Assembly (NCBI GenBank): GCA_041593595.1
Contig: JBFHNV010000001.1
Location: 1-64,000, forward strand
DNA from: JBFHNV01 sp041593595
GTDB lineage: Bacteria > Pseudomonadota > Gammaproteobacteria > HK1
DNA: 64,000 nt
Direction: 5' to 3'
Positions within the stretch are counted from its first letter, which is position 1, and each line of letters opens with the position of its first letter. The position numbers and the translations under genes were made by a program. The notes beneath the pieces are model-generated. The model saw only the letters and a list, made by a program, of their open reading frames with translations. It did not search any database and was not told where the DNA came from. Shown in pieces: positions 16,965 through 27,447 of this stretch.

Positions 16965-18772
16965 GCGCCACGCGCCCGCCGGCCGACCTGCACCTCGGGG
17001 TCATCGGCAACTGCTCCTACGGGGCGCTGGTGGACACCCGCGGGCGCATCGTGTGGTGCTGCCTGCCACGCTTCGACGCCGACCCGGTGTTCTGCGAGCT
17101 CCTGGACAGCGCCGGCGAGGACGATCGCGGCGTGTTCGCCATCGAGATCGAGGATCTGGCGCGCAGCGAGCAGGCCTATCTTCCCAACACCGCCATCCTG
17201 GTCACGCGGCTTCACGACAGCGCCGGTAACGCCTGCGAGATCACGGACTTCGCCCCGCGCTTCTTCTCCCGCGGGCGCACGTTCCGCCCGCTCACGCTGG
17301 TGCGGCGGGTGCGCCCCATCGCCGGCACGCCACGCATCCGCATCGTCCTCGAGCCGCGCTTCGACTGGGGCGCGGAGCTGCCCGCGCTCACCCGCGGCTC
17401 CAATCACGCGCGCTACGTGGGGCCCGGGCAGACGCTTCGGCTGACGACCAACGCGCCGGTGTCCTACGTGGTCGGCGGGACGCCGTTCCTGCTCGAGGAG
17501 CCGCTGTCGATGCTGCTCGGCCCGGACGAGTCCCTGGAGGGCGGCGTGGAGGAGACGGCACGCGCCTTCCAGGAGCACACCGGGCACTACTGGCGCACCT
17601 GGACGCGGCGCCTGGCGCTGCCGCTGGAGTGGCAGGACGCGGTGGTGCGCGCGGCCATCACGCTGAAGCTCTGCACCTACGAGGAGACCGGCGCCATCGT
17701 GGCCGCCATGACCACCAGCATTCCGGAAGCGCCGGGCAGCGGCCGCAACTGGGACTACCGCTACTGCTGGCTGCGCGATGCCTTCTTCGTGGTGCGCGCG
17801 CTGAACAGCCTGGCAGAGGTGGAGACCATGGAGGGCTACCTGCGCTACCTGAACAACGTCATCGAGCTCGGCGACGAGGGGCCAGCCGGCCACCTGCAGC
17901 CGGTGTACGGCATCGGGCTCGAGGCGCGCCTCACCGAGCGGGTGGTGGACACCCTGAGCGGCTACCGCGGCATGGGGCCGGTGCGGGCCGGAAACCAGGC
18001 CCACGAGCACGTGCAGCACGACGTCTACGGCAACGTGGTGCTGGCGGCCTCCCAGGCCTTCTTCGACCGGCGACTGTTCAGCCAGCCGGGCGCCGCCGAC
18101 TTCCACCGCCTGGAGGCGGTGGGCGAGCGGGCGTTCCGCATGCACGACCAGCCCGACGCGGGCATGTGGGAGCTGCGCACGCGGGCCAACGTTCACACGT
18201 CGTCCAGCCTCATGTGCTGGGCCGCCTGCGACCGCCTGGCGAAGATCGCGGCCCACCTGGGCAAGACGGATCGCGCCGCGCACTGGCGCGAGCATGCCCG
18301 CGTCGCCCGTGTGAGCATAGAGCGCGAGGCCTTCAGCGCCTCGCTCGGCGCCTACACCGACGCCTTCGGCGGCAGCGCGCTCGACGCGAGTCTGCTGTTG
18401 ATGCTCGAGGTGGGCTTCCACGACGCCCGCGATCCGCGCATCGCCGGCACCGTGGCGGCCGTGGAGCGCGCGCTGCGACGCGGCGACCACCTCTTCCGCT
18501 ACGCGTCTGCGGACGACTTCGGCCTGCCGGAAACCGCCTTCAACATCTGCACCTTCTGGTTCATCGACGCGCTGGCACGCAGCGAGCGCGGGGCCGAGGC
18601 GCGCGCCCTGTTCGATGCCATCCTCTCCCAGCGCAACCACGTGGGGCTGCTCTCGGAGGACATCGACCCGCGCACCGGCGAGCTGTGGGGCAACTACCCG
18701 CAGACCTACTCCCTGGTGGGGATCATCAACGCCGCGATGCGCCTGAGCGCGCCGTGGGAGACCCAGACGTAG
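16961..18772 (+). CDS. Glycoside hydrolase family 15 protein (glucoamylase/trehalase-like)
   Basis: A 603-residue cytosolic protein; no signal peptide. Starts at GTG 16961 within the otsB stop. The N-terminal beta-domain begins LHLGVIGNCSYGALVDTRG; the (alpha/alpha)6 catalytic domain starts at about residue 230 with RNWDYRYCWLRDAFF. The general acid is expected in GMWELRTRANVHTSSSLMCW and the base in LLSEDIDPRTGELWGNYPQT, where both Glu are present. GH15 enzymes of this cytosolic type hydrolyse trehalose (as in mycobacteria) or alpha-glucans, releasing glucose. Sitting between otsB and otsA and upstream of glucokinase, trehalase activity is the most economical inference, but glucoamylase activity is not excluded. 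Confidence 0.92.
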   Translation: MSATRPPADLHLGVIGNCSYGALVDTRGRIVWCCLPRFDADPVFCELLDSAGEDDRGVFAIEIEDLARSEQAYLPNTAILVTRLHDSAGNACEITDFAPRFFSRGRTFRPLTLVRRVRPIAGTPRIRIVLEPRFDWGAELPALTRGSNHARYVGPGQTLRLTTNAPVSYVVGGTPFLLEEPLSMLLGPDESLEGGVEETARAFQEHTGHYWRTWTRRLALPLEWQDAVVRAAITLKLCTYEETGAIVAAMTTSIPEAPGSGRNWDYRYCWLRDAFFVVRALNSLAEVETMEGYLRYLNNVIELGDEGPAGHLQPVYGIGLEARLTERVVDTLSGYRGMGPVRAGNQAHEHVQHDVYGNVVLAASQAFFDRRLFSQPGAADFHRLEAVGERAFRMHDQPDAGMWELRTRANVHTSSSLMCWAACDRLAKIAAHLGKTDRAAHWREHARVARVSIEREAFSASLGAYTDAFGGSALDASLLLMLEVGFHDARDPRIAGTVAAVERALRRGDHLFRYASADDFGLPETAFNICTFWFIDALARSERGAEARALFDAILSQRNHVGLLSEDIDPRTGELWGNYPQTYSLVGIINAAMRLSAPWETQT

Positions 18773-18789
18773 GGAGGCACGTTCGCGCC

Positions 18790-20180
<1,391 letters not shown>

Positions 20181-20184
<4 letters not shown>

Positions 20185-21128
20185 GCGCGGCGGCGCTGCT
20201 CGGCGACATCGGCGGCACCCACGCACGCTTCGCCCTGGCGGATCTGAAGGGGCGCGACCGCGTCTCGCCGCCGCGGGTGCTCGCCACCGCCGATCACCCG
20301 GATCTCGGCGCCGCCCTGGCGCATGCGCTCGCGGACCTGGGCGCGCCGCGCCTGGACGCGGTGGCGGTGTGCGCCGCGGGCCCGCCCCGCGGCGGCACCA
20401 TCGCCCTCACCAACTGCCCGTGGCAGGTGAGCGAGGCGGCCCTGGCCGCCGCCACCGGCGTGGCCCGCCCGCTGCTGGTGAACGACTTCACCGCCCTCGC
20501 CTCGGCGCTGCCGGCACTGGCCGCGGCGGACCTGGACACGCTGCAGGCGGGCGACCCCGGCGCTTGCGGGGCCCGCGCCGTGATTGGCCCCGGTACCGGG
20601 CTCGGGGTGTCTGGCGTGGTCCCGGGACCCGACGGCGAGGCGCTGCTCACCGGCGAGGGCGGTCACGTGGATCTCGCCGCTGCGGACTCGGCGGAGGACG
20701 CCATCCTCGCCCGGCTGCGCGAGCGCTTCGGTCACGTGTCGGCGGAGCGGGTGCTGTCCGGCCCGGGGCTCACCAGCCTGCACGCGGCCATGTGGCCCGA
20801 CGATCCGCCAACGGAGCCTGCGGCGGTGGCCGCGCGTGCCGCGACCGGCGACGCCCGGGCCCACGCCACGGTGGTGCAGTTCTGCGCCTGGCTGGGCGCC
20901 GTGGCCGGCGACCTGGCGCTCACCCTGGGCGCACGCGGCGGCGTCTACCTGGCGGGCGGTGTGATCCGGGCCTGGGGCCCGCTGTTCGACCGCGGCGCCT
21001 TTCTCCGGCGCTTCGCGGCCAAGGGCCGCTACCGGGAGTACCTGGAGGCCATCCCGGTCTATATCATCACCACACCGCATCCCGCGTTCACCGGCCTCGC
21101 GCGGCTGCTGGCGCGCCGCGATGCCTGA
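20181..21128 (+). CDS. glk: Glucokinase
   Basis: A 315-residue ROK/ASKHA-fold sugar kinase starting at TTG 20181 inside the otsA stop (TTGA). The phosphate-1 loop LLGDIGGTHARFAL, catalytic region LVNDFTALASAL, phosphate-2 loop GPGTGLGVSGV, the GEGGHVDLA block and adenosine motif VYLAGGVIRAWGPL are those of bacterial Glk (GDIGGTNARxAL type). It phosphorylates glucose to glucose 6-phosphate with ATP. Being coupled to otsA and GH15 suggests it recovers glucose released from trehalose. The ATG of the aminotransferase gene overlaps its last 8 bases. Confidence 0.94.
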
Positions 21129-22434
21129 TCCATCCATCCCGACGGTCTGCCCGATGCACCTGGACAACATGAGCACCGCCGATCTCGAGGCCGAGCTCGT
21201 GCGCCTCGAAGCGGAGTACGCCCGACACCTGGATGCACGGCTCGCCCTGGACATCACCCGCGGCAAGCCCGGTCCCCACCAGCTCGATCTGTCGTCGGCC
21301 CTGGACGGCATACTCGACGGCGAGTACATCGCGGGCGACGGCACCGACACCCGCGGCTACGGCGGCCTGGACGGCCTGCCGGAGGCCAAGGCGCTGGGCG
21401 CCGCGCTGCTGGGCGTGAGGCCCGAGGACGTGATCGTGGGCGGTAACAGCAGCCTCACGCTCATGTACCTCTACCTCATGCACTGCACCCATTACGGTCC
21501 CGGTGCCGGCGGCGGGCCCTGGCGCGCCGCACCGGACGGTGCCCGCTTCCTGTGTCCGGTGCCCGGCTACGACCGTCACTTCGGTATCTGCGAGGACCTG
21601 GATCTGGTGATGATTCCGGTGGCCATGACCGGCGAAGGACCGGACATGGACGCGGTGGAGGCGCAGGTGGCGGCGGATCCCGGCATCAAGGGGATCTGGT
21701 GCGTGCCCAAGTACTCGAACCCCTCCGGCGAGACCTACTCCGAGGACACGGTGGGTCGGGTGGCCGCGTTGGCGAAGCGCGCCGGCCCCGGCTTCCAGGT
21801 CATGTGGGACAACGCCTACGCGGTGCACGATCTGGGCGAGCCCGAGCCCGTGGCGGACATCATGGCGCTCGCCCGGGCGGCCGGTACCGAGGACAGCATC
21901 GTGATCTTCGGCTCCACCTCGAAGATCACCTTCGCCGGTGCGGGCCTGGCCTTCATGGCCGGGTCGCCGGCCACGCTCGCGAGCTTCCGCCAGCGCCTCA
22001 ACGTGCTCACCATCGGCCCCGACAAGGTCAACCAGCTCCGCCACGTGAGGCTGCTGAAGGATCTCGACGGCATCCGCGCGCTGATGCGCGGGCACGCCGA
22101 CATCCTCGCGCCCAAGTTCCAGGCCGTGAGCCGGGCCCTGAATGACGGGCTGGGCAATCTGGGGCTCGCCACCTGGACCGAGCCCAGGGGCGGCTACTTC
22201 GTCTCCGTGGACACCCGTCCCGGCCTCGCCCGGACCGTGGTGAAGCTGGCGGCCCAGGCCGGCGTCAAGCTCACCCCCGCGGGCGCGGCGTTTCCGTACG
22301 GCAAGGATCCCGAGGACCGCAACATCCGCCTGGCGCCCAGCTTCCCGGATCTGGCCGACGTGGAGCAGGCCATGGACGTGTTCGTCACCTGCGTGAAGCT
22401 CGCCTCGGTGCGCCAGAAGCTGGGCAAGGACTGA
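21121..22434 (+). CDS. Class I aminotransferase, AspT/MocR-like type Ic
   Basis: A 437-residue fold-type I PLP enzyme; it may start at ATG 21121 or at an in-frame ATG at 21154 (MHLDNMSTADL). Features are LDITRGKPGPHQLDLS, the substrate region TRGYGGLDGLPEAK, CVPKYSNPSGETYS, MWDNAYAVHDL and the PLP-lysine in IVIFGSTSKITFAGAG. These define the group annotated as aspartate aminotransferase type Ic, which lacks any MocR DNA-binding domain. It probably interconverts aspartate/glutamate and their oxo acids; the substrate is not certain. Overlap with glk places it at the end of the trehalose series, though it may have only a genomic link to it. Confidence 0.9.
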   Translation: MPDPSIPTVCPMHLDNMSTADLEAELVRLEAEYARHLDARLALDITRGKPGPHQLDLSSALDGILDGEYIAGDGTDTRGYGGLDGLPEAKALGAALLGVRPEDVIVGGNSSLTLMYLYLMHCTHYGPGAGGGPWRAAPDGARFLCPVPGYDRHFGICEDLDLVMIPVAMTGEGPDMDAVEAQVAADPGIKGIWCVPKYSNPSGETYSEDTVGRVAALAKRAGPGFQVMWDNAYAVHDLGEPEPVADIMALARAAGTEDSIVIFGSTSKITFAGAGLAFMAGSPATLASFRQRLNVLTIGPDKVNQLRHVRLLKDLDGIRALMRGHADILAPKFQAVSRALNDGLGNLGLATWTEPRGGYFVSVDTRPGLARTVVKLAAQAGVKLTPAGAAFPYGKDPEDRNIRLAPSFPDLADVEQAMDVFVTCVKLASVRQKLGKD

Positions 22435-22479
22435 GGACAGGCAACGCCGCGTCCCGGCCCGCGATCCGGGCCACGCGCC

Positions 22480-22582
22480 GGGGTGGCACCCGGGTGGGCT
22501 GCGACCGTGCGCGCCAGGGATGGCGCGCTCGAGCCTACACGGATGTATCCACGGCGAGTCGCAGCCCGCCCGGTGCCACCCC
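22480..22582 (+). repeat. Palindromic intergenic element, copy 1
   Basis: Outer arms at 22480-22504 (GGGGTGGCACCCGGGTGGGC then TGCGA) and 22559-22582 (TCGCAGCCCGCCCGGTGCCA then CCCC) are complementary apart from one mismatch and one extra base. The core between them contains CCGTGCGCGCCAGGGATGGC, CTCGAGCCTACACGG and ATGTATCCACGGCG. The same core occurs, reversed, at 33562-33663 and, interrupted by an insert, at 59652-60013. Lies between an aminotransferase gene and nupC and could fold in RNA or DNA. Confidence 0.8.
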
Positions 22583-22648
22583 GGCGCGACACCGCCATTT
22601 CTCGGCGAGTCGGAACACGATCCTCGGCCATCAGCCGGATTCGCGTAC

Positions 22649-23974
22649 ATGCAACAGCTACAAGCCACCCTCGGCCTGCTCGCCTTCTTCGCCCTCGCGT
22701 GGCTCGTGAGCGAGCGGCGCGGCGCCGCGCGGCTGAAGGTGGCGGTGGCGGGTATCGCGGCGCAGGTGGTGCTGGCCCTGCTGCTGCTGAAGGTGGAGCC
22801 GCTGCGCGCGGGCTTCGCCGTGCTGGGCGACGCGGTGGAGGCGCTGCAGCGGGCCAGCGAGGCGGGTTCGGGCTTCGTGTTCGGCTACCTGGGCGGCGCG
22901 CCGCTGCCCTTCGAGGAGCGCCAGCCCGGCGCGAGCTTCGTGTTCGCCTTCCGCGCCCTGCCGCTGATCCTGCTGCTGTCCGCGCTCACGGCGCTGCTCA
23001 ACCACTGGGGCGTGCTGCCCTGGCTGGTACGGATGATGGCGGCGAGCCTGCGCCACGTGATGGGCGTGGGGGGCGCCGCCGCCCTGGGGGTGGCGGCCAA
23101 CGTGTTCCTGGGCATGGTGGAGGCGCCCCTGTTCATCCGGCCCTGGCTCGAGCGCCTCAGCCGCAGCGAGCTGTTCGTGCTGATGACCGCCGGCATGGCC
23201 ACCATCGCCGGCACGGTGATGGTGCTCTACGCGAGCGTCCTCGCCGACGCCGTGCCCGGCGCCGCCGGCCACCTGCTCACCGCCTCCCTCATCAGCGCCC
23301 CCGCCGCCATCGCCATCGCCCTGCTGATGGTCCCTGAGACGGTCGCGCCGGCAGGCGCGCAAGGCGCCATCTCGCCTGCCGGCGCGCGACACGCCATCGC
23401 CCCTGCAGGCGACTTGCCACCCGTCACGCCCGACGGGACCGAGGCCGCGCCGGCACGGGCACGCAGCGCCATGGACGCCATCGCCCGCGGCACCGAGGCG
23501 GGAGTGGTCCTGCTCGTCAACATCACCGCCATGCTGCTGGTGCTGGTGGCGCTGGTCCACCTGGTGAACGCGGCCCTGTCGCTGCTGCCGGCGGTGGCCG
23601 GCGGCGCCGTCACCCTGGAGCGGTCACTGGGGTGGCTGATGCGCCCGGTGGTGTGGCTCATGGGGGTGCCCTGGGCGGAGGCGGGCACCGCCGGTGGGCT
23701 GATGGGCATCAAGACCGTGCTCAACGAGTTCCTGGCCTACCTGCGCCTGGCGGAGCTGCCCGCGGGACAGCTCGGCGAGAGCAGCCGCGTGATCATGACC
23801 TACGCCCTGTGCGGATTTGCCAATCCCGGCAGCCTCGGGATCCTGATCGGGGGTCTGGCCACGATGGCGCCGTCGCGCCGCGACGACATCGTGTCCCTCG
23901 GCTGGCGCAGCATCCTGGCCGGGACCCTGGCCACCTGCTCCACCGGCGCGGTGGTGGCGCTGGTCGCCGCGTGA
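22649..23974 (+). CDS. nupC: Concentrative nucleoside transporter (NupC/CNT family)
   Basis: A 441-residue inner-membrane protein starting MQQLQATLGLLAFFALAWLV at ATG 22649. Family blocks are ALPLILLLSALTALLNHWGV, VAANVFLGMVEAPLFIRPWL (substrate and cation-binding HP1-like loop), MTAGMATIAGTVMVLYASVL and the C-terminal GIKTVLNEFLAYLRL with YALCGFANPGSLGILIGG. It imports nucleosides with H+ or Na+. An unusual low-complexity, three-fold 9-residue repeat (SPAGARHAI type) is inserted in the cytoplasmic loop at about residues 233-259, encoded by 27-base units at 23345-23425. Stands alone downstream of a palindromic element. Confidence 0.93.
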   Translation: MQQLQATLGLLAFFALAWLVSERRGAARLKVAVAGIAAQVVLALLLLKVEPLRAGFAVLGDAVEALQRASEAGSGFVFGYLGGAPLPFEERQPGASFVFAFRALPLILLLSALTALLNHWGVLPWLVRMMAASLRHVMGVGGAAALGVAANVFLGMVEAPLFIRPWLERLSRSELFVLMTAGMATIAGTVMVLYASVLADAVPGAAGHLLTASLISAPAAIAIALLMVPETVAPAGAQGAISPAGARHAIAPAGDLPPVTPDGTEAAPARARSAMDAIARGTEAGVVLLVNITAMLLVLVALVHLVNAALSLLPAVAGGAVTLERSLGWLMRPVVWLMGVPWAEAGTAGGLMGIKTVLNEFLAYLRLAELPAGQLGESSRVIMTYALCGFANPGSLGILIGGLATMAPSRRDDIVSLGWRSILAGTLATCSTGAVVALVAA

Positions 23975-24131
23975 CCGAGACGGCGACGGGTAAGTGCTTG
24001 TTTCCCTGTATCGGTCACGCGCCGTCTGTGGCTCGCCGCACGCCCACTGGCCGTTTCCTCTGGGTAAGATTGGATTTGGGGTGCGGCCTCGCGCCCGCCC
24101 CCTATCCGGCACCCGCCACCCAGGGCACGAC

Positions 24132-25106
24132 GTGAGCGACTCATCGGATTCCGAGCCGGGCTGGCAGGTCCGGCCCAGCCAGGACGACCTCTCCTTCGAC
24201 CTGCAGCACGCGCTGACGTCGATGGTGGGCCTGCGCGCCCACGTGCCCGAGGATGCCCTCACCGCGTCGGCGCTCGGCACCGAGCGCGCCGGCAACGGCG
24301 TGGTCATCGACGAGAGCGGGCTGGTGCTCACCATCGGCTACCTGGTCACCGAGGCCGAGAGCGTGTGGATCACCGATCACGCGGGCGCCGTCACCCCCGC
24401 CACGGTGGCCGGTTACGACCAGCGCACGGGCTTCGGGCTGGTGCAGGCGCTCGGGCGCCTGGGTCTGCCCGCGGTGCCCCTCGGCGACTCCTCCCAGGTG
24501 CAGCCGGCAGACCGGGTGGTGATGGCCGGCAGCGGCGACGATCAGGCCATCAATGCCCTGGTGACGGCGCGCCGCGAGTTCGCAGGCTACTGGGAGTACC
24601 TGCTGGACGACGCCCTGTTCACCGCACCGGCCCACCCCAACTGGGGCGGCGCGGGCATGCTGGACGCGGACGGGCGTCTGTGCGGCATCGGCTCGCTGCT
24701 GGTGCAGCAGATCACCCAGGGGGGCGACACCATCGCCGGCAACATGGTGGTGCCCATCGACCTGCTGAAGCCGATCCTCGAGGACCTCCGCCGCTATGGG
24801 CGCACGCGCCAGGCGCCGCGGCCCTGGATGGGCATGATGGTGCAGGAGAGCACCGAGGACCTGATCGTGGCGGGCGTGTACAGCAACTGCCCGGCAGATC
24901 GGGCGGGGGTGCACGCGGGGGATCGGATCCTGGCGGTGGCCGGCGTGGAGCCCGAGTCCCTGGCGGACCTGTTCCGGCGGGTGTGGGCCCTGGGCCCGGC
25001 GGGCACGGTGATCCCACTCACCGTGAAGCGCGACGAGCAGCTGCTCGAGGTGGAGCTCGAGTCGGTGGATCGCAACGCCCTGCTCAAGACGGGGACCGTG
25101 CATTGA
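24132..25106 (+). CDS. Catalytically inactive S1C (HtrA/Deg-like) protease homologue with a PDZ domain
   Basis: A 324-residue protein starting at GTG 24132. The trypsin-like domain (about residues 45-205) aligns by pattern with Deg proteases, but all three triad positions are changed: in ESGLVLTIGYLV the usual His of TNNHVV is Tyr70; in YDQRTGFGLVQ the usual Asp of TDLA is Gly100; and in HPNWGGAGML the Ser of GNSGG is Trp171. A PDZ domain follows (residues 225-310; WMGMMVQE, YSNCPADRAGVHAGDRILAV). No signal peptide is visible, so it is probably cytosolic. It could be a peptide-binding scaffold. The stop overlaps the start of the class II aldolase gene, a strong hint of a functional pairing. 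Confidence 0.85.
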   Translation: MSDSSDSEPGWQVRPSQDDLSFDLQHALTSMVGLRAHVPEDALTASALGTERAGNGVVIDESGLVLTIGYLVTEAESVWITDHAGAVTPATVAGYDQRTGFGLVQALGRLGLPAVPLGDSSQVQPADRVVMAGSGDDQAINALVTARREFAGYWEYLLDDALFTAPAHPNWGGAGMLDADGRLCGIGSLLVQQITQGGDTIAGNMVVPIDLLKPILEDLRRYGRTRQAPRPWMGMMVQESTEDLIVAGVYSNCPADRAGVHAGDRILAVAGVEPESLADLFRRVWALGPAGTVIPLTVKRDEQLLEVELESVDRNALLKTGTVH

Positions 25107-25735
25107 GGGACGCCCTCGCCCGGGCCGCCCGGGCGCTGGACGCGGCCGGCCTGAACCACGGTCACGCCGGCAACGTGAGCATGCGCCACGGCGCCGGCAT
25201 GCTCATCACGCCCACCGGGATCCCGGCGCAGGACCTGGACGGCGGCGCCATGGTGGCGCTGGACCTGGACGGCACGGCGGCGCCCGGCCAGCGCACGCCC
25301 TCCAGCGAGTGGCGCTTCCACGCGGCTCTCTACGCCGCCCGTGCCGACGTGCACGCCGTGGTGCACGCACACCCGCCCTTCGCCACGGCGCTCGCCTGCG
25401 CACGCCGGGAGATCCCCGCCTTTCACTACACCGTGGCGCTGGCAGGTGCTGCCCGCATCCCCTGCGCCGGCTACGCCACCTTCGGGACCGGCGCTCTGGC
25501 GGATGCCGTGGTGGGCGCCCTGGGCGCGAGCGGTCGGGCCTGCCTGATGGCCAACCACGGCATGCTCGCGGTGGGCGCGGATCTGGACGCGGCGCTGGCC
25601 CTGGCGCGAGAGGTCGAGTACCTGGCGCGGGTGTACTGGCTCAGCCTGCAGGTGGCCGGCGGACCGGTGATCCTGGACGACCCGGAGATGGCGCGAGTGC
25701 ACGAGCGCATGCGCGGCTACGGTCAGCCGCGCTGA
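25103..25735 (+). CDS. Class II aldolase/adducin-family protein (fuculose-phosphate aldolase-like)
   Basis: A 210-residue zinc aldolase starting at TTG 25103 overlapping the preceding stop (TTGA). Family landmarks are GHAGNVSMRHGAGMLITPTG, the catalytic Glu in PSSEWRFHAALY, two zinc His in VVHAHPPFATAL, a Gly-rich loop, and a third His in CLMANHGMLAVG. These are the L-fuculose-1-phosphate/L-ribulose-5-phosphate 4-epimerase group. Activity is probably retro-aldol cleavage of a phosphorylated sugar; the substrate is unknown. The 3' end overlaps by 13 bases the convergent GFA gene. Confidence 0.9.
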   Translation: MRDALARAARALDAAGLNHGHAGNVSMRHGAGMLITPTGIPAQDLDGGAMVALDLDGTAAPGQRTPSSEWRFHAALYAARADVHAVVHAHPPFATALACARREIPAFHYTVALAGAARIPCAGYATFGTGALADAVVGALGASGRACLMANHGMLAVGADLDAALALAREVEYLARVYWLSLQVAGGPVILDDPEMARVHERMRGYGQPR

Positions 25736-26181
25736 ACCCCTGACCGCGCCGCGGGGCCGTACGACATCGGCTCGACACCGCGCCCACCCACGGACTCGTA
25801 GCGCGGCAGGTCGTCGTGGATCTCCAGCCACGGGATGCGCTCCACCGCGTAGGCGTGCAGCCTGGGCGGGTAATCCGCCGGGCGCTCGAGCGCGCTCACG
25901 TGCACGTGCATCTCCCCGGGCCAACGACCGGCGTCGTAGGTGAGCGGCGACCCGCAGGTGGCGCAGGAGCGCCGCCGCACGTCCGGCGAGGACTCGTACA
26001 CCCGCGCCGGATCCCCCTCCCAGGCGAAGTCCTCCGCCGGGAAGCACACGTAGGTGGTCAGCGGCGCCCCGGTGGCGCGGCGGCAGCTCTGGCAGTGGCA
26101 GTGGGCCACCCACCTGGCGGGGCCGCGGGCGGTGAAGCGGGTGGCGCCGCACAGGCAGCGCCCGCGCACCGTGTCGTTCAT
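25723..26181 (-). CDS. GFA family protein (CENP-V/GFA domain)
   Basis: A 152-residue protein, start ATG 26181 with GGAGGG 8 bases upstream. The zinc-binding cysteines are visible in order: GRCLCGATRF, AHCHCQSCRRATGAP and RSCATCGSPL, the signature of the glutathione-dependent formaldehyde-activating (GFA)/CENP-V fold. The C-terminal IPWLEIHDDLPRYES motif is usual for the family. Most members have unknown substrates; some condense formaldehyde with glutathione. A second GFA gene lies at 37293-37721. The stop overlaps the end of the aldolase gene on the other strand. Confidence 0.9.
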   Translation of the reverse strand: MNDTVRGRCLCGATRFTARGPARWVAHCHCQSCRRATGAPLTTYVCFPAEDFAWEGDPARVYESSPDVRRRSCATCGSPLTYDAGRWPGEMHVHVSALERPADYPPRLHAYAVERIPWLEIHDDLPRYESVGGRGVEPMSYGPAARSGVQRG

Positions 26182-26257
26182 CTCTCTACCCTCCGATACC
26201 ACTCCCCCGTCATGGTGCGCCGGATCGGGCCGCCGATCACGCTCCGGTCCCCGGCGC

Positions 26258-27160
26258 CTACCTCGCCGCCCGCTCGGCGAGCGCGATGCCACCCAGCACC
26301 AGCACCAGGGCCAGCAGGTGGTAGGCGCGGAAGGCCTCGCCCAGCAGCACCACCGCCAGCAGCGCGCCGAACAGCGGCACCAGGTTGATGAACAGCCCGG
26401 CGCGGTTGGAACCGATGAGCTCGACGCCGCGCATGAAGAAGAGCTGCGACATCACCGACGGGAACACGGCGGTGTAGACGACGATGCCCCACCCGGCGGC
26501 ACCCGGCCAGACGAAGCCGCCGCGCGCCACCTCCAGGGCGAAGAACGGCGTGACGAACACCAGCGCCGCGAACGCCATGGCGGCCAGCAGGCTCAGCCAG
26601 TGCACCGCAGGCTTGAAGCGCAGCGCCACCGTGTACCCGGCATACAGCAGCACCGCGCCCATCATGATTACATCACCGCGGTTGACGGCGGCCTCGAGCA
26701 GTGCGAGCGGCTGGCCGTGGGTGGCGGTCACCACCACCCCCGCGATGGTGGCGGCCACCCCCAGCGCCTGCAGCGCACGGATGCGCTGGCCGAAGGCGAC
26801 GAAATTCACCAGCATGATGAGCACCGGCATCGCCGACTGCTCGATGGTGACGTTGATGGCGGTGGTGTGATTGAGCGCCCAGTACAGCAGCAGGTTGAAT
26901 GCAGCGAAGCCGAGGGCGCCCAGGCCGAACACCAGCAACCAGTGACGGCGCAGTGCCGCGACGTCGCGGCGCAGGTGGCGGCGGGCGAGGTACACGATGA
27001 GCGCGGTGGCGAGCGCCCAGCGCAGGAAGGTGAGCGTGATGGGCGTGAGCACCCCCGCGGCGAGACGCCCCGCGATGGCGTTGCCCGCCCAGAACACGGT
27101 GGTGAGGGAGAGCAGCAGGTAGGCGTTGGCGAACCAGCCGCGCTCGGTGCCCTGGCTCAT
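26258..27160 (-). CDS. EamA-family drug/metabolite exporter (DMT superfamily)
   Basis: A 300-residue inner-membrane protein with ten predicted helices in two EamA halves. It starts at ATG 27160 (MSQGTERGWFANAYLLLSLT). Landmarks are TTVFWAGNAIAGRLA, LTPITLTFLRWALAT and the second half VIMMGAVLLYAGYTVALRF followed by FINLVPLFGALLAVVLLGE. DMT exporters of this type pump amino-acid-like metabolites or drugs with H+; the substrate is not predictable. It is separated from the divergent TRAP genes by about 290 bases, which probably hold both promoters. Confidence 0.9.
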   Translation of the reverse strand: MSQGTERGWFANAYLLLSLTTVFWAGNAIAGRLAAGVLTPITLTFLRWALATALIVYLARRHLRRDVAALRRHWLLVFGLGALGFAAFNLLLYWALNHTTAINVTIEQSAMPVLIMLVNFVAFGQRIRALQALGVAATIAGVVVTATHGQPLALLEAAVNRGDVIMMGAVLLYAGYTVALRFKPAVHWLSLLAAMAFAALVFVTPFFALEVARGGFVWPGAAGWGIVVYTAVFPSVMSQLFFMRGVELIGSNRAGLFINLVPLFGALLAVVLLGEAFRAYHLLALVLVLGGIALAERAAR

Positions 27161-27447
27161 GGACGAAGTCCTGGTCGGGCGCGGTCTCGCGGCACGGCGC
27201 GGACGCGGCGATGAGTACGGACGTGCAACTGAGATCTCAGCACGCGAACGGGGATCCGGCCGGGCAACGGCACCCTCGGCCGCTGCGCTCTGGCCGTTAC
27301 AGCGGACTCGCGTCCTCTGGCGCGGAGCGCGCCAGCATAGCAGCACCACGTGAGGGCGAGGCGAAATTGACACACGCCCCCCCTCGCAAGAAGATTCCCC
27401 GCGCCTGCCCGACGGCAACCACCAGGATTCCTCAGGGGGATATAAGG

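Noticed and set aside
17629..18789. Long in-frame upstream extension of otsA inside the GH15 gene
   Set aside because: The extension has shadow-type composition; otsA has a good ATG with GGGAGG at 18790.
23975..24131. AGACGGCG...CGCCGTCT inverted pair after nupC as terminator
   Set aside because: The 8-base arms are separated by about 40 bases and lack a T-tract, so significance is low.
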